A DNA stretch of 64,000 nt from Sphingomonas sp. (GTDB taxonomy: Bacteria > Pseudomonadota > Alphaproteobacteria > Sphingomonadales > Sphingomonadaceae), in contig NZ_JAHBZI010000001.1 of the NCBI RefSeq assembly GCF_019635515.1, positions 806,001 through 870,000 on the forward strand, given 5' to 3'. Position numbers and translations under genes: made by a program. The notes under the pieces are model-generated. The model was not told where the DNA came from, made no database searches, and worked only from the letters and a program-made list of their open reading frames with translations. This document shows positions 1 to 10,355 of the stretch, piece after piece. Position 1 is the stretch's first letter. Every line of letters begins with the position of its first letter.

Positions 1-481
1 TCGTACATGCTCGCCAGGGTCGGCACCGTAACTCCGGCGAACTCGATCGTCGGCGAATCGTCCAGGTCCGAGGCGAAGGCAATCAGGCTCGCGTCGCCCA
101 AGCTGAACCGGACGACATATTCTGTGTCCTTCATCTTGCCCTTGCGCAGCACCGGCCACGCGAAGCCGAAACCGGATACTTCGGAGAATACCGATCCTGG
201 CTGGCGCCAGTCCTTGCCGGGCAGCGAGTGGCCGGTGCGATAAAGGTATAACAGAGCCTTGGGGTCGGCGGGGAATTTGAAGTCGGTCTTGTCGTCGAAC
301 AGGATCTTGCTGCCGATCAGCGGGCTCTCGGTCAGCAGGCCGGTCAGTTCGGGGCCCTTGCCGATCTTCGCCTCGATCTTCGAGGCGCGGCGATCGGCAT
401 AATTATCGACCTCGCAGACCTTGGCTTGCGCCAGCGCGGGCAGCGGCGCGCAGGTCAGCGCAACGGCGAGCAGCGCGCGGA

Positions 482-485
<4 letters not shown>
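1..485 (-). CDS. Hypothetical exported protein, 3' end outside window
   Basis: Only the first ~161 residues are in the window. The ATG at 485 overlaps the TGA of the ABC transporter gene (ATGA), so the two are probably translated from one message. The N-terminus is a clear signal peptide: a charged start, a hydrophobic core rich in Ala/Leu, and an ALAQA-type cleavage site near residue 20. The mature part is a mix of charged and aromatic residues with one early Cys (VCEVDNY). I do not recognise the family. A periplasmic location is inferred from the signal peptide; the function is unknown. Confidence 0.75.
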
Positions 486-2254
<1,769 letters not shown>

Positions 2255-2402
2255 GGGAGGCGGCCTAGCGCGGATGAACGGGGAGGGGAACTGTCCACAA
2301 CGCTCTCACCTTGGTGAATTCCCGGCGTTGCGCCGCAGCATGCGACCGCTATAACGACCGGCCCCGCTGCCGTTTACCGGGGGGTACGGTGAAGGATTGC
2401 CA

Positions 2403-3635
2403 ATGCTCTACGACGCCTATGAGATTCAGCGCTCGCTGCTCGCTGGAGCCAGCGCGATGGCGAATTTCAGCGCGGGATTGCTCAACAATCCGGCCAATCC
2501 CTTCGCCTATTTCGGCGGTGGACCCGTTCTCGGCTCCGCGCTCGAAGTGTTCGCCCATGCCAGCGCCCCGCGCGGCAAGCCTGAATTCGGTCTCGACCGC
2601 ACCATCGTCGATGGCGAGATGGTCGACGTCCATGAGGAGATCGTGCTCCGCAAGCCATTCGGCCAGATCAAGCATTTCCGCCGCGAAGGCGTGGAAGGTA
2701 GCCCCAAGCTGCTGATCGTCGCGCCGATGTCGGGCCATTACGCGACGCTGCTGCGCGGCACGGTCGAGCGGATGCTGCCCAAGCACGACGTCTACATCAC
2801 CGATTGGCGCGATGCGAAGCTGGTGCCGGTGGCGGACGGCAAGTTCGATCTTGACGATTATATCGACTATATCACCGAATTCTTGGCGTTCATCGGTAGG
2901 GATGGCGATCCGCGCCCGCACATGCTGGCGGTGTGCCAGCCCTCGGTGCCGTGCTTCGCGGCTGCGGCGCTGATGGCCGCTGACAATCACCCCAATCGTC
3001 CGCGCACGCTGACGATGATGGGCGGACCGATCGACACGCGCGAGGCACCGACCGCAGTCAACACGCTGGCGACCGAGCGGCCGCATACCTGGTTCGAGCA
3101 GAATGTGATCGCGACGATCCCGATGACCTATCCGGGCGCGGGCCGCCGGGTCTATCCGGGCTTCCTGCAACTGGCAGGCTTCATGACCATGAACCTCGGC
3201 AGCCACATGGTCAGCCATTGGGAGATGTTCAAGCATCTCGTCCAGGGCGACGGCGAAGGCGCTGATTCGACGATGAAGTTCTACGAGGAGTATCGCTCGG
3301 TCTGCGACATGACCGCGGAATTCTATCTCCAGACGATCAGCACCGTTTTCCAGGACCATGCGCTTCCCAAGGGCATCATGACGCATCGCGGGCGGCTGGT
3401 GGACCCGGGCGCGAACACCGACATAGCGGTGCTGGCGATCGAGGGCGAGAAAGACGATATTTCAGGCATCGGCCAGACCAAGGCGGCGCTGACGCTGTCG
3501 ACCGGACTGCCGGAGGCGATGAAGCAATATCATCTGGCGGAAGATGTCGGCCATTACGGCATCTTCAACGGATCGAAATGGCGCAACCGGATCGCGCCGG
3601 TTGTCGACAAGTGGATCGCCACGCATAGCGGTTGA
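2403..3635 (+). CDS. phaZ: Intracellular polyhydroxyalkanoate (PHB) depolymerase
   Basis: A 410-aa protein of the intracellular PHB depolymerase family, which hydrolyses native PHA granules to hydroxyalkanoate units in the cytoplasm. The family start MLYDAYEIQ is at the ATG at 2403, preceded by GAAGGA 6 nt upstream; an in-frame TTG at 2397 is less likely. The nucleophile region reads VCQPSVP, where the family uses a Cys (near residue 177). The Asp and His of the triad are probably in EGEKDDI and DVGHYGIF near the C-terminus. The gene is monocistronic, with a divergent ABC operon on its left and an unusual repeat array on its right. Thiolase and MaoC genes 4-5 kb away also fit PHA metabolism. 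Confidence 0.93.
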   Translation: MLYDAYEIQRSLLAGASAMANFSAGLLNNPANPFAYFGGGPVLGSALEVFAHASAPRGKPEFGLDRTIVDGEMVDVHEEIVLRKPFGQIKHFRREGVEGSPKLLIVAPMSGHYATLLRGTVERMLPKHDVYITDWRDAKLVPVADGKFDLDDYIDYITEFLAFIGRDGDPRPHMLAVCQPSVPCFAAAALMAADNHPNRPRTLTMMGGPIDTREAPTAVNTLATERPHTWFEQNVIATIPMTYPGAGRRVYPGFLQLAGFMTMNLGSHMVSHWEMFKHLVQGDGEGADSTMKFYEEYRSVCDMTAEFYLQTISTVFQDHALPKGIMTHRGRLVDPGANTDIAVLAIEGEKDDISGIGQTKAALTLSTGLPEAMKQYHLAEDVGHYGIFNGSKWRNRIAPVVDKWIATHSG

Positions 3636-3693
3636 GCCGGAAGCAGGGGGGCACCTTTCGCGGTCGCGCCCTCAGAGGGCGATGGCGGTGAAG

Positions 3694-3803
3694 CGACAGT
3701 GGCGCGACACCTTCGCGACGCTGATGCGACATTGGCACGACACCGACACGCCACTGGCGCGACAGCCACGCGACACGAGCGCGACAGCGTGGCGACACTT
3801 CGG
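3694..3803. repeat. Phased 11-bp repeat array (ten CGACA-type units)
   Basis: CGACA recurs at 3694, 3705, 3716, 3727, 3738, 3749, 3760, 3771, 3782 and 3793, exactly 11 bp apart. Eight of ten copies are perfect; 3716 reads CGACG and 3749 reads CGCCA. The spacer is mostly NNNNCG, so the unit is approximately CGACANNNNCG. On the other strand it reads TGTCG followed by a mostly GC-rich spacer. The array sits 58 nt after the phaZ stop and ends 94 nt before the convergent DUF1232 gene. Three units make 33 nt, so every frame shows an 11-residue periodicity, but no start or RBS supports translation. Confidence 0.85.
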
Positions 3804-3896
3804 GCTTATTCAGGATTTCAAAGAGCGGCCGGAATTGGCGACCGCTGACCCAAGCAGCCGAAATCCTACATTGCAAGCCGGGGACCGGATGCGGCC

Positions 3897-4271
3897 CTAT
3901 TCATAGCCGCTGGTGGCGACGATGCTGTAGACCAGCCATGCGCAGGCCGCCCAGATCGCGACGACGATGAGGATGCCGAACAGGCTTACCGGGCGCTCGG
4001 TCTCGATCGCGGCCCGGGCGCGGTGCTCGGTCATGAGATCGGCGGGGACGAGGCGCTCGAACAGCCAGATCCCGATCGGAATCAGGATCGCGTCATCGAG
4101 CAGCCCGATGACGGGAATGAAATCCGGGATGAGGTCGATCGGAGACAGGGCGTAGGCGGCCACCAGCAGCCCGACCAACTTGGCGGCGATCGGCGTGCGC
4201 GGATCGCGGGCGGCTAGCCAGACGGCATGGGCTTCGGTGCGGATGCGGTGGGCGAGGGTGGGGCCGGGCAT
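3897..4271 (-). CDS. DUF1232 (YkvA-type) small membrane protein
   Basis: A 124-aa protein from the ATG at 4271. The in-frame upstream extension to 4394 runs through an intergenic palindromic repeat and is not credible. The central segment AAKLVGLLVAAYALSPIDLIPDFIPVIGLLDD is the DUF1232 hallmark (written in parts: LSPIDLIPDFIP, then GLLDDAILIP). A hydrophobic C-terminal helix (GILIVVAIWAACAWLVYSIV) follows. Members are small inner-membrane proteins of unknown biochemical role. The gene converges on phaZ across the 11-bp array and stands alone. Confidence 0.82.
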   Translation of the reverse strand: MPGPTLAHRIRTEAHAVWLAARDPRTPIAAKLVGLLVAAYALSPIDLIPDFIPVIGLLDDAILIPIGIWLFERLVPADLMTEHRARAAIETERPVSLFGILIVVAIWAACAWLVYSIVATSGYE

Positions 4272-4317
4272 TTGGGAGGGGTGGCGGGGTGTAGATCGCG
4301 CGTCAAGGCATAGGTTT

Positions 4318-4418
4318 TTCCCCGGCGGAGGCCGGGGCCCAGTTGGGAAGGTTGCTGTAACGGAGCGCAGCGCCCGCCAATACATGTCCTCCAACTGGGC
4401 CCCAGCCTTCGCTGGGGA
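4318..4418. repeat. Intergenic inverted repeat (CCCCGGCNNAGGCCGGGG / CCCAGTTGG type)
   Basis: The left arm at 4318-4346 (TTCCCCGGCGGAGGCCGGGG, then CCCAGTTGG) is answered in inverted orientation at 4391-4418 (CCAACTGGG, then CCCCAGCCTTCGCTGGGGAA). Each arm is itself palindromic, so the element can fold as two hairpins in a cruciform, like a REP doublet. It lies between two same-strand genes and carries no ORF. It resembles the dispersed palindromic elements of sphingomonad genomes; that is general knowledge, not tested here. Confidence 0.75.
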
Positions 4419-4439
4419 ACCGTTATTTCGCGAGAGGCC

Positions 4440-4922
4440 TCATCCCTCCGCCGTCGTCTCCACCACGGCGTGGCTGCCGACCTCGTCGCCCTTGACCTTG
4501 CCGCCGAACAGCATCTTGAGCTTGCCCGACAGCGACATGTCGGTCTCCCACAGTTCGGCGCTGTCGAGATCGATGCGAAGCAGCGCGAGGTTGGGATCGT
4601 CCTTGCCGCCGGGGAACCAGGCCTGAACTTGCGGACTCCACAATTTCTCGACCTGGGCGAAATCATTGTCGATGCGGGCGGTGCCGTCGAGGCAGGCGAA
4701 ATAGTCATGCCCCTTGGCGGCGAAGTGGATCATCGCCTTGCCGCCTTGGGCCAGCCGATTGTCCTTGCCGATAAAGAAGAACATCGTATCGACTTGGTCC
4801 TCGTCGAGCTGGGCGGTGAGCGGGATATGATGCTCGGCGCTGTCCATCAGCCCGACCATGACGAACGGGCTGGCGGCGAGCTTCGACCACAGATCCTTTT
4901 TGAGTTTCGCGACATCGGCCAT
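4440..4922 (-). CDS. Pyridoxamine 5'-phosphate oxidase-related (general stress protein 26-like) flavin-binding protein
   Basis: A 160-aa protein of the split-barrel FMN-binding PNPOx-like fold (Pyridox_ox_2/general stress type). The start MADVAKLKKDLW and the internal segments MFFFIGKDNRLAQGGKAMIHFAAKG and DYFACLDGTA match the family layout: substrate or flavin contacts on the third and fourth strands, then a C-terminal WFPGGKDDPNLALLRI segment. Members bind flavin or a similar cofactor and often act in stress responses; the substrate is unknown. Length is normal. It is separated from the glucokinase-like gene upstream by 47 nt and may share its transcript. Confidence 0.85.
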   Translation of the reverse strand: MADVAKLKKDLWSKLAASPFVMVGLMDSAEHHIPLTAQLDEDQVDTMFFFIGKDNRLAQGGKAMIHFAAKGHDYFACLDGTARIDNDFAQVEKLWSPQVQAWFPGGKDDPNLALLRIDLDSAELWETDMSLSGKLKMLFGGKVKGDEVGSHAVVETTAEG

Positions 4923-4969
4923 GGCTGTTCTCCGGGGTTTCGGTTCCCCCGGGGTAACGAGCGCCCGGC

Positions 4970-5917
4970 TCAGGCGTTCCCCAGGGCGGCGGCCGCGCCC
5001 AGCAATTCCAGATCGTTACGGTTGACCAAGGCGGCCGGGACTTCGGAAAGCTGGCGGCGGAACGCGGCCTTGCTTTCCATGCGGCGGCGGAAGCCGGGAT
5101 CGGAAAGCTGGGGCAAGAGCGCGCGGGCGATGGCGCCGGTGAAGAACACCCCATCCCATGCGCCGAACGCCATCGCCAGATCGCCGGCGAAGCTGCCGAG
5201 ATGCTCGGTGAACATCCGGACCGCGGCGGTGGCGGCGGGATCGCGGCCGATGCCGCGCGTCACGTCCTCGGGCCTGGCGAGCTTCTGCCCGTCCGACAGG
5301 GCTTCATAGGCGAGGAGCAGCCCTGGCGCGCTGAGCAGCAGCTCGACATCGAGCGTAAGGCCCTTTCTGGCGCAGAAATCGGCGAACTTGCGCTCGTCGG
5401 GCGTGGTCGCGGCGAAGGACATGTGCCCGGCCTCGCTCTGGACCGGGACAATGCGGTCGCCGGCACTGATCAGGGCGGCGACGCCGAGGCCGGTGCCGGT
5501 GCCGATCACGACATAATTGCCGCCGGGTTCGACCGCGCGCGGGGCGGGGCCGTGAAGCGGGGTCAGGGCGGAAGCGGGCAGGAGAGTGAGCGCCAGCGCA
5601 TTGGCGGCGCATTCGTTGAGCGCGCGGGGCGGTACGCGCAGCACCGCCTCGACCCCGGCGAGCGAGATGTACCAGCGGCTTCCCGTCAGGTTGATGAGGT
5701 CGCCGCGCGCGGCACCGGCGACGGCGAGGACGCTGGGCAGGCGCTCCTCGCGCAGGTTCACCGCGGTGAGATAGTCGACGAGGGCGCTGGTGAAGGTCGG
5801 GTGCTCGCTGACCAGGAAGCGGCGCACGTCGCGCGGCTCAAGCCCGGCGTCGCCACCGGTCAGGCCAAACCGCACCGATTGGCGGCCGATATCGGCCACC
5901 AGCGCCAACTCGCCCAT
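4970..5917 (-). CDS. Glucokinase-family protein with altered active-site motifs
   Basis: A 315-aa protein from the ATG at 5917 (MGELALVADIG). It has the bacterial Glk layout: N-terminal phosphate loop, a central GTGTGLG adenosine motif, the SEAGHMSF segment and a C-terminal GAWDGVFFTGAIA. Two normally invariant places differ. The phosphate loop DIGGTN is DIGRQS, and the expected catalytic Asp (INDF in typical Glk) aligns with a Glu in ALNECAANAL. Glucokinases phosphorylate glucose with ATP in the cytoplasm. Here activity may be reduced, changed or lost, so a regulatory role is possible. The downstream neighbour is a PNPOx-like gene. Confidence 0.8.
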   Translation of the reverse strand: MGELALVADIGRQSVRFGLTGGDAGLEPRDVRRFLVSEHPTFTSALVDYLTAVNLREERLPSVLAVAGAARGDLINLTGSRWYISLAGVEAVLRVPPRALNECAANALALTLLPASALTPLHGPAPRAVEPGGNYVVIGTGTGLGVAALISAGDRIVPVQSEAGHMSFAATTPDERKFADFCARKGLTLDVELLLSAPGLLLAYEALSDGQKLARPEDVTRGIGRDPAATAAVRMFTEHLGSFAGDLAMAFGAWDGVFFTGAIARALLPQLSDPGFRRRMESKAAFRRQLSEVPAALVNRNDLELLGAAAALGNA

Positions 5918-6055
5918 GGGCGATCCCTCTCCATTCACGGCTTCCGTTAGGGAAGTCTGGCGCTGTTATCGCTAACACCTGTTACCAAAGTGACAAGGGT
6001 CGGCGTGTGGCAGCGTTGTCACAGCATGGCGCAAGCGGCGCGGATTGCAATAGCG

Positions 6056-6556
6056 TCAGTCGAGGCGCGGATCGGGACCATAGCGGTTTGGGCCGTAGGT
6101 TGGCGTGCGGAAGGAAAGAAAGAGGATCGCGAGCATCCAAGCGAGCGATGCGAGGGTGAGCGCGGTCGTTGCCGGGCCGGGCATCGGGTGGAAGCTCCAC
6201 GACAGGAAGCTGACGGTGAGCCCGCCAAAATCCTGCTGTGGCTGGAGCGCATAACCGAGGGTGAGCAGACAGCCGACCGTGAGCAACAGGAGTACCCACC
6301 AGCCCGAAATATCCTGATCGTGCAGCCGGCGCACGGTGATCGCGACCCACAGATACGCCCATAGCAACTGCCACAGCGCCTCAAGCGATTGGACGACGAG
6401 GGGATCGACGCCGGCGGCATCGAGGCCGATCCTGGGCAGATTGACCAGGCAACCCAGCACGCCAAGGATGAGAATATCGGTACGCCGCGCGCGGCCCGAA
6501 AGGCTGAGCAGACTGGCGAATAAGCCGCGCCCGCGCGCAGAGGCTATATGCTCCAT
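6056..6556 (-). CDS. DUF805 family inner-membrane protein
   Basis: About 166 aa from the ATG at 6556 (MEHIASARG). A TTG at 6592 could extend it by 12 residues; neither start has a strong Shine-Dalgarno. Four hydrophobic segments are visible. The DUF805 landmarks are present: GRARRTD near the start, VRRLHDQDISGWW in the middle, and a C-terminal GPNRYGPDP. The family consists of small membrane proteins of unknown activity. It directly follows the SMI1/KNR4-like gene and is probably co-transcribed with it and with the thiolase gene. Confidence 0.8.
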   Translation of the reverse strand: MEHIASARGRGLFASLLSLSGRARRTDILILGVLGCLVNLPRIGLDAAGVDPLVVQSLEALWQLLWAYLWVAITVRRLHDQDISGWWVLLLLTVGCLLTLGYALQPQQDFGGLTVSFLSWSFHPMPGPATTALTLASLAWMLAILFLSFRTPTYGPNRYGPDPRLD

Positions 6557-6588
6557 TTGGCGAGGGTGCCGTGCGGGCACCCTGTGCG

Positions 6589-7137
6589 TCAATGGATTGC
6601 GCGATTGTTGCGTATGTAGAGGTCGAGGAAATCGTCAAAGCTGGCAGCGATATAATGGTCTTCGCTGGTGATCACGGCGACCTTGCCGCGGTTTTCGGTG
6701 TCCGAGCAATCGACCGCCCAAGCGTAGCACCACATCAGATGATCGGCGAAGACGAGGAGCTTGTCGCTGTCCAGCGCCGATGCGGTCTCCCAATCGGCGC
6801 ATTCCTCGCGCAGTGACTTAATGTCGGCCAGCGGAAACCAGCGCGTGCCTTCGTCGTCCCACGCATTGCCTTCGGGCATTGCGGCCTGAAGGTAGCGGCG
6901 AAAATCGTCCGGGAGGGTGATCGCGTAGCGTTGTTCGAGCGCGTGCAATTGCGTGTCCAGCGCAGCGGCGGAAGGTTCGCGGCCCCACCACAAGAGCAGG
7001 CGCTGCACCGGCGATGCGCCGGGTTCCGCCAGCGCACAAGCGCGCCTGGCAGCCGCAGCTTGCACTGCCAAACGCAGGTCATGCCGCTGGCGCCGATCGG
7101 CTGCCCGGCGGGCCAGCCAATCGGCGATCCAGCCCAT
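6589..7137 (-). CDS. SMI1/KNR4 family protein
   Basis: A 182-aa protein starting at the ATG at 7137, 2 nt after the thiolase stop, so it is likely coupled to it. The C-terminal ~120 residues match the SMI1/KNR4 (SUKH) pattern: ALEQRYAITLPDDFRRYL, then WFPLADIKSLREE, then a late DHYIAASFDDFLDLYI. SUKH domains in bacteria serve as immunity proteins of contact-dependent toxins or as general binding modules. No toxin gene is adjacent, so a housekeeping binding role is as likely. The N-terminal ~60 residues are Arg/Ala-rich and unassigned. Confidence 0.75.
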   Translation of the reverse strand: MGWIADWLARRAADRRQRHDLRLAVQAAAARRACALAEPGASPVQRLLLWWGREPSAAALDTQLHALEQRYAITLPDDFRRYLQAAMPEGNAWDDEGTRWFPLADIKSLREECADWETASALDSDKLLVFADHLMWCYAWAVDCSDTENRGKVAVITSEDHYIAASFDDFLDLYIRNNRAIH

Positions 7138-7139
7138 GC

Positions 7140-8318
7140 TTACAGAACCTCGAACAGCCCCGCCGCGCCCATGCCGCCGCCGACGCACATCGTGACGACG
7201 ACGTACTTGGCGCCGCGGCGCTTGCCTTCGATCAGGGCATGGCCGGTGCAGCGCGCGCCGGTCATGCCGTAAGGGTGGCCGATCGAGATCGAGCCGCCGT
7301 TCACGTTGAGCAGTTCGCTGGGGATGCCGAGCTTGTCCTGGCAATAGAGGACCTGGACCGCGAAGGCCTCGTTGAGCTCCCACAGGCCGATATCGTCCAT
7401 CTTGAGGTTGAAGCGCTCAAGCAACGCCGGGACGGCGAAGACCGGGCCGATGCCCATCTCGTCGGGCTTGGTGCCCGCCACCGCCATGCCGACATAGCGG
7501 CCGAGCGGGGTCAGGCCGCGCTTCGAGGCGAGCGATTCTTCCATCAGTACCGACGCCGAGGAGCCGTCCGACAGCTGCGAGGCGTTGCCGGCGGTGACGG
7601 TGCCGTCAGGGAGGACGGTGTTGAGGGATTTGAGGCCTTCCAGCGTGGTGTCGGCGCGGTTGCCTTCGTCCTTGGTGAGCGTCACCTCCTTCTGGGTGAC
7701 TTCCTTGGTCTCCTTGTTGACGACATTCATCGTCGCGGTGACCGGCACGATCTCGTCGTCAAACTTGCCGGCGGCCTGGGCGGCGGCGGTGCGCTGCTGC
7801 GACTGGAGGGCATATTCGTCGCAGCGATCGCGGCTGATGCCGTAGCGGGCGGCGACGACCTCGGCGGTCTGCAGCATCGGCATGTAGACGTCGTTGTGCA
7901 TCGCCAGAAGCTCGGGATCGGGTGCAACACGCATCTGCGGCGTCTGGACGAGGCTGATCGATTCGAGGCCGCCGCCGATAGTGACGTCCATATTATCGAC
8001 GATGATCTGCTTGGCGGCGGTGGCGATCGCCATCAGGCCCGAAGCGCACTGGCGATCGAGCGACATGCCCGACACGCTGGTCGGCAGACCGGCGCGCAGC
8101 GCGACCTGGCGGGCGATGTTGCCGGCGGTGCTGCCCTGCTGGAGCGCGGCGCCGAACACGACATCGGCGACTTCGCCGCCGTCGATCCCGGCGCGCTCGA
8201 CCGCGGCCTTGACCGAATGGCTGCCGAGGGTCGGGGCGGGAAGATTGTTGAACGCGCCGCGATAGGCGCGGCCGATCGGAGTGCGGGCGGTGGAGACGAT
8301 GACTGCGGAGCGGGACAT
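7140..8318 (-). CDS. Acetyl-CoA C-acyltransferase (thiolase)
   Basis: A 392-aa thiolase II family enzyme. The acyl-accepting Cys lies in [10 protein letters not shown] near residue 91. The second catalytic pair is in [10 protein letters not shown] (His) and [10 protein letters not shown] (Cys) near the C-terminus. Length and motif spacing are normal. Such enzymes either condense two acetyl-CoA (PhaA-type) or cleave 3-ketoacyl-CoA in beta-oxidation (FadA-type); sequence alone does not decide. A MaoC hydratase lies just upstream and phaZ about 4 kb away, consistent with fatty-acid and PHA flux. It heads a run with SMI1/KNR4 and DUF805 genes. Confidence 0.93.
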   Translation of the reverse strand: MSRSAVIVSTARTPIGRAYRGAFNNLPAPTLGSHSVKAAVERAGIDGGEVADVVFGAALQQGSTAGNIARQVALRAGLPTSVSGMSLDRQCASGLMAIATAAKQIIVDNMDVTIGGGLESISLVQTPQMRVAPDPELLAMHNDVYMPMLQTAEVVAARYGISRDRCDEYALQSQQRTAAAQAAGKFDDEIVPVTATMNVVNKETKEVTQKEVTLTKDEGNRADTTLEGLKSLNTVLPDGTVTAGNASQLSDGSSASVLMEESLASKRGLTPLGRYVGMAVAGTKPDEMGIGPVFAVPALLERFNLKMDDIGLWELNEAFAVQVLYCQDKLGIPSELLNVNGGSISIGHPYGMTGARCTGHALIEGKRRGAKYVVVTMCVGGGMGAAGLFEVL

Positions 8319-8338
8319 TGCTTCTTCCTTCTTCTGCT

Positions 8339-8438
8339 CCCCTCCCGCTTGCGGGAGGGGCCGGGGGAGCGGCTGTCGCCACTCCGTTCATTGCTGGAGG
8401 ACAGACCCTCCCCTAACCCCTCCCGCTAGCGGGAGGGG
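8339..8438. repeat. Paired perfect palindromes CCCCTCCCGC-NN-GCGGGAGGGG
   Basis: Two identical 10-bp-arm palindromes occur 78 bp apart, at 8339-8360 (loop TT) and 8417-8438 (loop TA). Purine- and pyrimidine-rich flanks (CCGGGGGAG and CTCCCCTAACC) are roughly complementary, so the whole unit can fold as a two-headed structure. It sits between the MaoC and thiolase genes and may act as a transcript-stabilising or terminating element. It carries no ORF. Confidence 0.8.
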
Positions 8439-8441
8439 GAC

Positions 8442-8897
8442 CTAGACGTAAATCAGGCTGATCCACTCGGCGATGAGGGCGGGCTTGTCGGCACCTTCGA
8501 TCTCGAGCGTGTATTCGTTGATCTGCTCCCACACGCCGGGCTTGCGCTCGGTGAAGCTGAGCAGCTTGAAGCGGCCGCGGACTTTCGAGCCCGAGCGGAC
8601 CGGCTGCATGAAGCGGGTTTTGTTGCCGCCGTAATTGACGCCCATCTTGGCGCCTTCGATATTCGGCGTATCGGTCTTTGCGGCGAGCATCGGCATCAGC
8701 GACAGCGACAGGAAGCCGTGCGCGATGGTGCCGCCGAACGGGGTCCTGGCGGCGAGCTCGGGATTCACATGGATGAACTGGTGGTCGCCGGTCGCGTCGG
8801 CGAAGGTGTCGATCATCTTCTGGGTGACCTCGACCCAGTCGGAGACGCGCTCGGTGCCGATGCTTTCGGCCATCTGCTGAACGGTGATCGTATCCAC
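8442..8897 (-). CDS. MaoC family dehydratase (enoyl-CoA hydratase-like)
   Basis: A 151-aa single hot-dog domain protein. The hydratase motif reads DATGDHQFIHVNPE, then PFGGTIAHGFLSLSL, which contains the catalytic Asp and His of (R)-specific enoyl-CoA hydratases. Such enzymes hydrate trans-2-enoyl-CoA to (R)-3-hydroxyacyl-CoA, a route from beta-oxidation to PHA monomers. The NodN-like length and C-terminus (TLEIEGADKPALIAEW) are normal. The gene is followed by a double palindrome and then the thiolase gene, with phaZ nearby, so a link to acyl-CoA/PHA metabolism is reasonable but inferred. Confidence 0.88.
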   Translation of the reverse strand: MDTITVQQMAESIGTERVSDWVEVTQKMIDTFADATGDHQFIHVNPELAARTPFGGTIAHGFLSLSLMPMLAAKTDTPNIEGAKMGVNYGGNKTRFMQPVRSGSKVRGRFKLLSFTERKPGVWEQINEYTLEIEGADKPALIAEWISLIYV

Positions 8898-9176
8898 TTA
8901 GGCGAATCTCCTGCGCGGGTTTCTCGCATGGCGCTTCGCATCCCCTAGGAACCTGCCGGGCCGCAAGCAAGCCTCGCAAGACCGAGAATATGAAAATGGC
9001 GGCCGGCATGGTGCTTCGCCTGCGCGAAACCATGAACGAGCGGCACCGGATGAGCGAACCCGATATTCTAAAGTCGGCTGGCGCGCGAGATTAAGGCGTG
9101 AATCGCGCGGTGGGGGGGTGCACGAGCATCTACATCGTCGGCGCGGTAGCGACGTCGCTCAGCCTCGACCAGGGAT
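8898..9176. other. Intergenic region without a convincing gene
   Basis: 279 bp between the MscS gene end and the MaoC gene start. I see no ORF with a start, RBS and coding composition. The part next to MaoC should hold its promoter. A poly-G run (GGTGGGGGGGTG) occurs near 9110. Confidence 0.6.
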
Positions 9177-10355
9177 CTAGGTTCGCGGGCTTTCTGGCGG
9201 CCGCGTTTCAGGCGTATCGGGCCAGGGATAGATAAGATGCCCGTCTGGGGCGGCCGTATAGGCGGTCTGGGTGGGATAGGGGATGACGATACCCTCCGCG
9301 GCGAAGCGGCGGACGATTCCGAACATGATCTTGTCGCGGACGATCTGCGCGTTCGGCATGTCGTCGCCCGGCACGTCATATTCGATCATGAAATCGATCG
9401 AGCTGGCGCCGAAGCCCTCGGTGCTCGCGCGCGAAAGCGTGCCCCCGGCTTCCTCGACGATCGCCCTGAACATCGCCGGCAGCGCTTCGAGCTTTTCGGG
9501 CGGAGTCTCATAGGCGACGCCGATCGGCAGCTTGATGCGGGTGTGGTGCCGAAGCGACAGATTCTCGATCAGCTTGTCGAGCAGCTGCTTGTTCGAGATC
9601 ACCAGTTCCTCGCCGATGAACGAGCGGATGCGGGTGCTCATCAGCCCGATCGACTGCACGGTGCCGCTATTCTTGTCGAAGCGGATCTTGTCGCCGACGC
9701 GGAAGGGGCGGTCGAACAATATGGTCAGCGCGGCGAACAGATTGGCGAACACACCCTGCGCGGCGAGACCGATGGCGATACCGCCGACGCCGAGACCGGC
9801 GATCAGACCGGCGACGTTGACCCCGAGATTGCCGAGCACGACGACCAGCGCGATCGCGAACAGAACGACGGTGATCAGGATGCGGATGATGCCGAGCGCG
9901 CTGGTCAGGCTGCTGCCCTGATAATCCTCGGCGCTGGTCTTGTGCTCGATCGCCCCGAAGATCAGCTCGCGGATCCAGACCGCGACCTGGAACACCGCCG
10001 AGATGGTGAAGAGGAAGCCGACCGTCGTCGCCACCACGGCCGGCGGGCTGGCATAGCCGGTGACCAGCTTGATCGAGCTCATCAGGATGAAGAAATGCCC
10101 GGTCCTGGCGAGCGCCCGGCCGAGGATCGCGTACCAGTTGGCGACGCCTTCGCCGCGCTTGCAGAGCTTGATGCCCCAGGCGCGGACGGCCTGGAGCGCG
10201 AAGAAGACCGCGATCGCCACGCCGGTGGCGATGAGGATGTTGAGCCAATGGCCCTGAATCCAGATCGTCGCGTCGGTGAAGAAGCTCTGGGCCTGTGCCT
10301 GCAGCTCATCGCCGGTGGGAAGTGCGGGCTCTTTGCGGGTGACGTTGGTAATCAT
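9177..10355 (-). CDS. MscS family mechanosensitive ion channel
   Basis: A 392-aa protein with about five hydrophobic helices. The pore helix and hinge are visible in GLGVGGIAIGLAAQGVFANLFAALTILFDRPFRVGD (here cited in pieces: GGIAIGLAAQ, ANLFAALTILF, RPFRVGD), followed by the beta domain (SGTVQSIGLMSTRIRSF) and the alpha/beta domain. The C-terminal tail is Pro-rich. MscS channels open under membrane tension to release solutes on osmotic down-shock. The ATG overlaps the stop of the topoisomerase gene (4-nt overlap), so the two are co-translated. Confidence 0.92.
   Translation of the reverse strand: MITNVTRKEPALPTGDELQAQAQSFFTDATIWIQGHWLNILIATGVAIAVFFALQAVRAWGIKLCKRGEGVANWYAILGRALARTGHFFILMSSIKLVTGYASPPAVVATTVGFLFTISAVFQVAVWIRELIFGAIEHKTSAEDYQGSSLTSALGIIRILITVVLFAIALVVVLGNLGVNVAGLIAGLGVGGIAIGLAAQGVFANLFAALTILFDRPFRVGDKIRFDKNSGTVQSIGLMSTRIRSFIGEELVISNKQLLDKLIENLSLRHHTRIKLPIGVAYETPPEKLEALPAMFRAIVEEAGGTLSRASTEGFGASSIDFMIEYDVPGDDMPNAQIVRDKIMFGIVRRFAAEGIVIPYPTQTAYTAAPDGHLIYPWPDTPETRPPESPRT

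Noticed and set aside
3694-3803. CRISPR array
   Set aside because: The 11-bp period is far too short for CRISPR repeats and spacers, and no cas gene is near.
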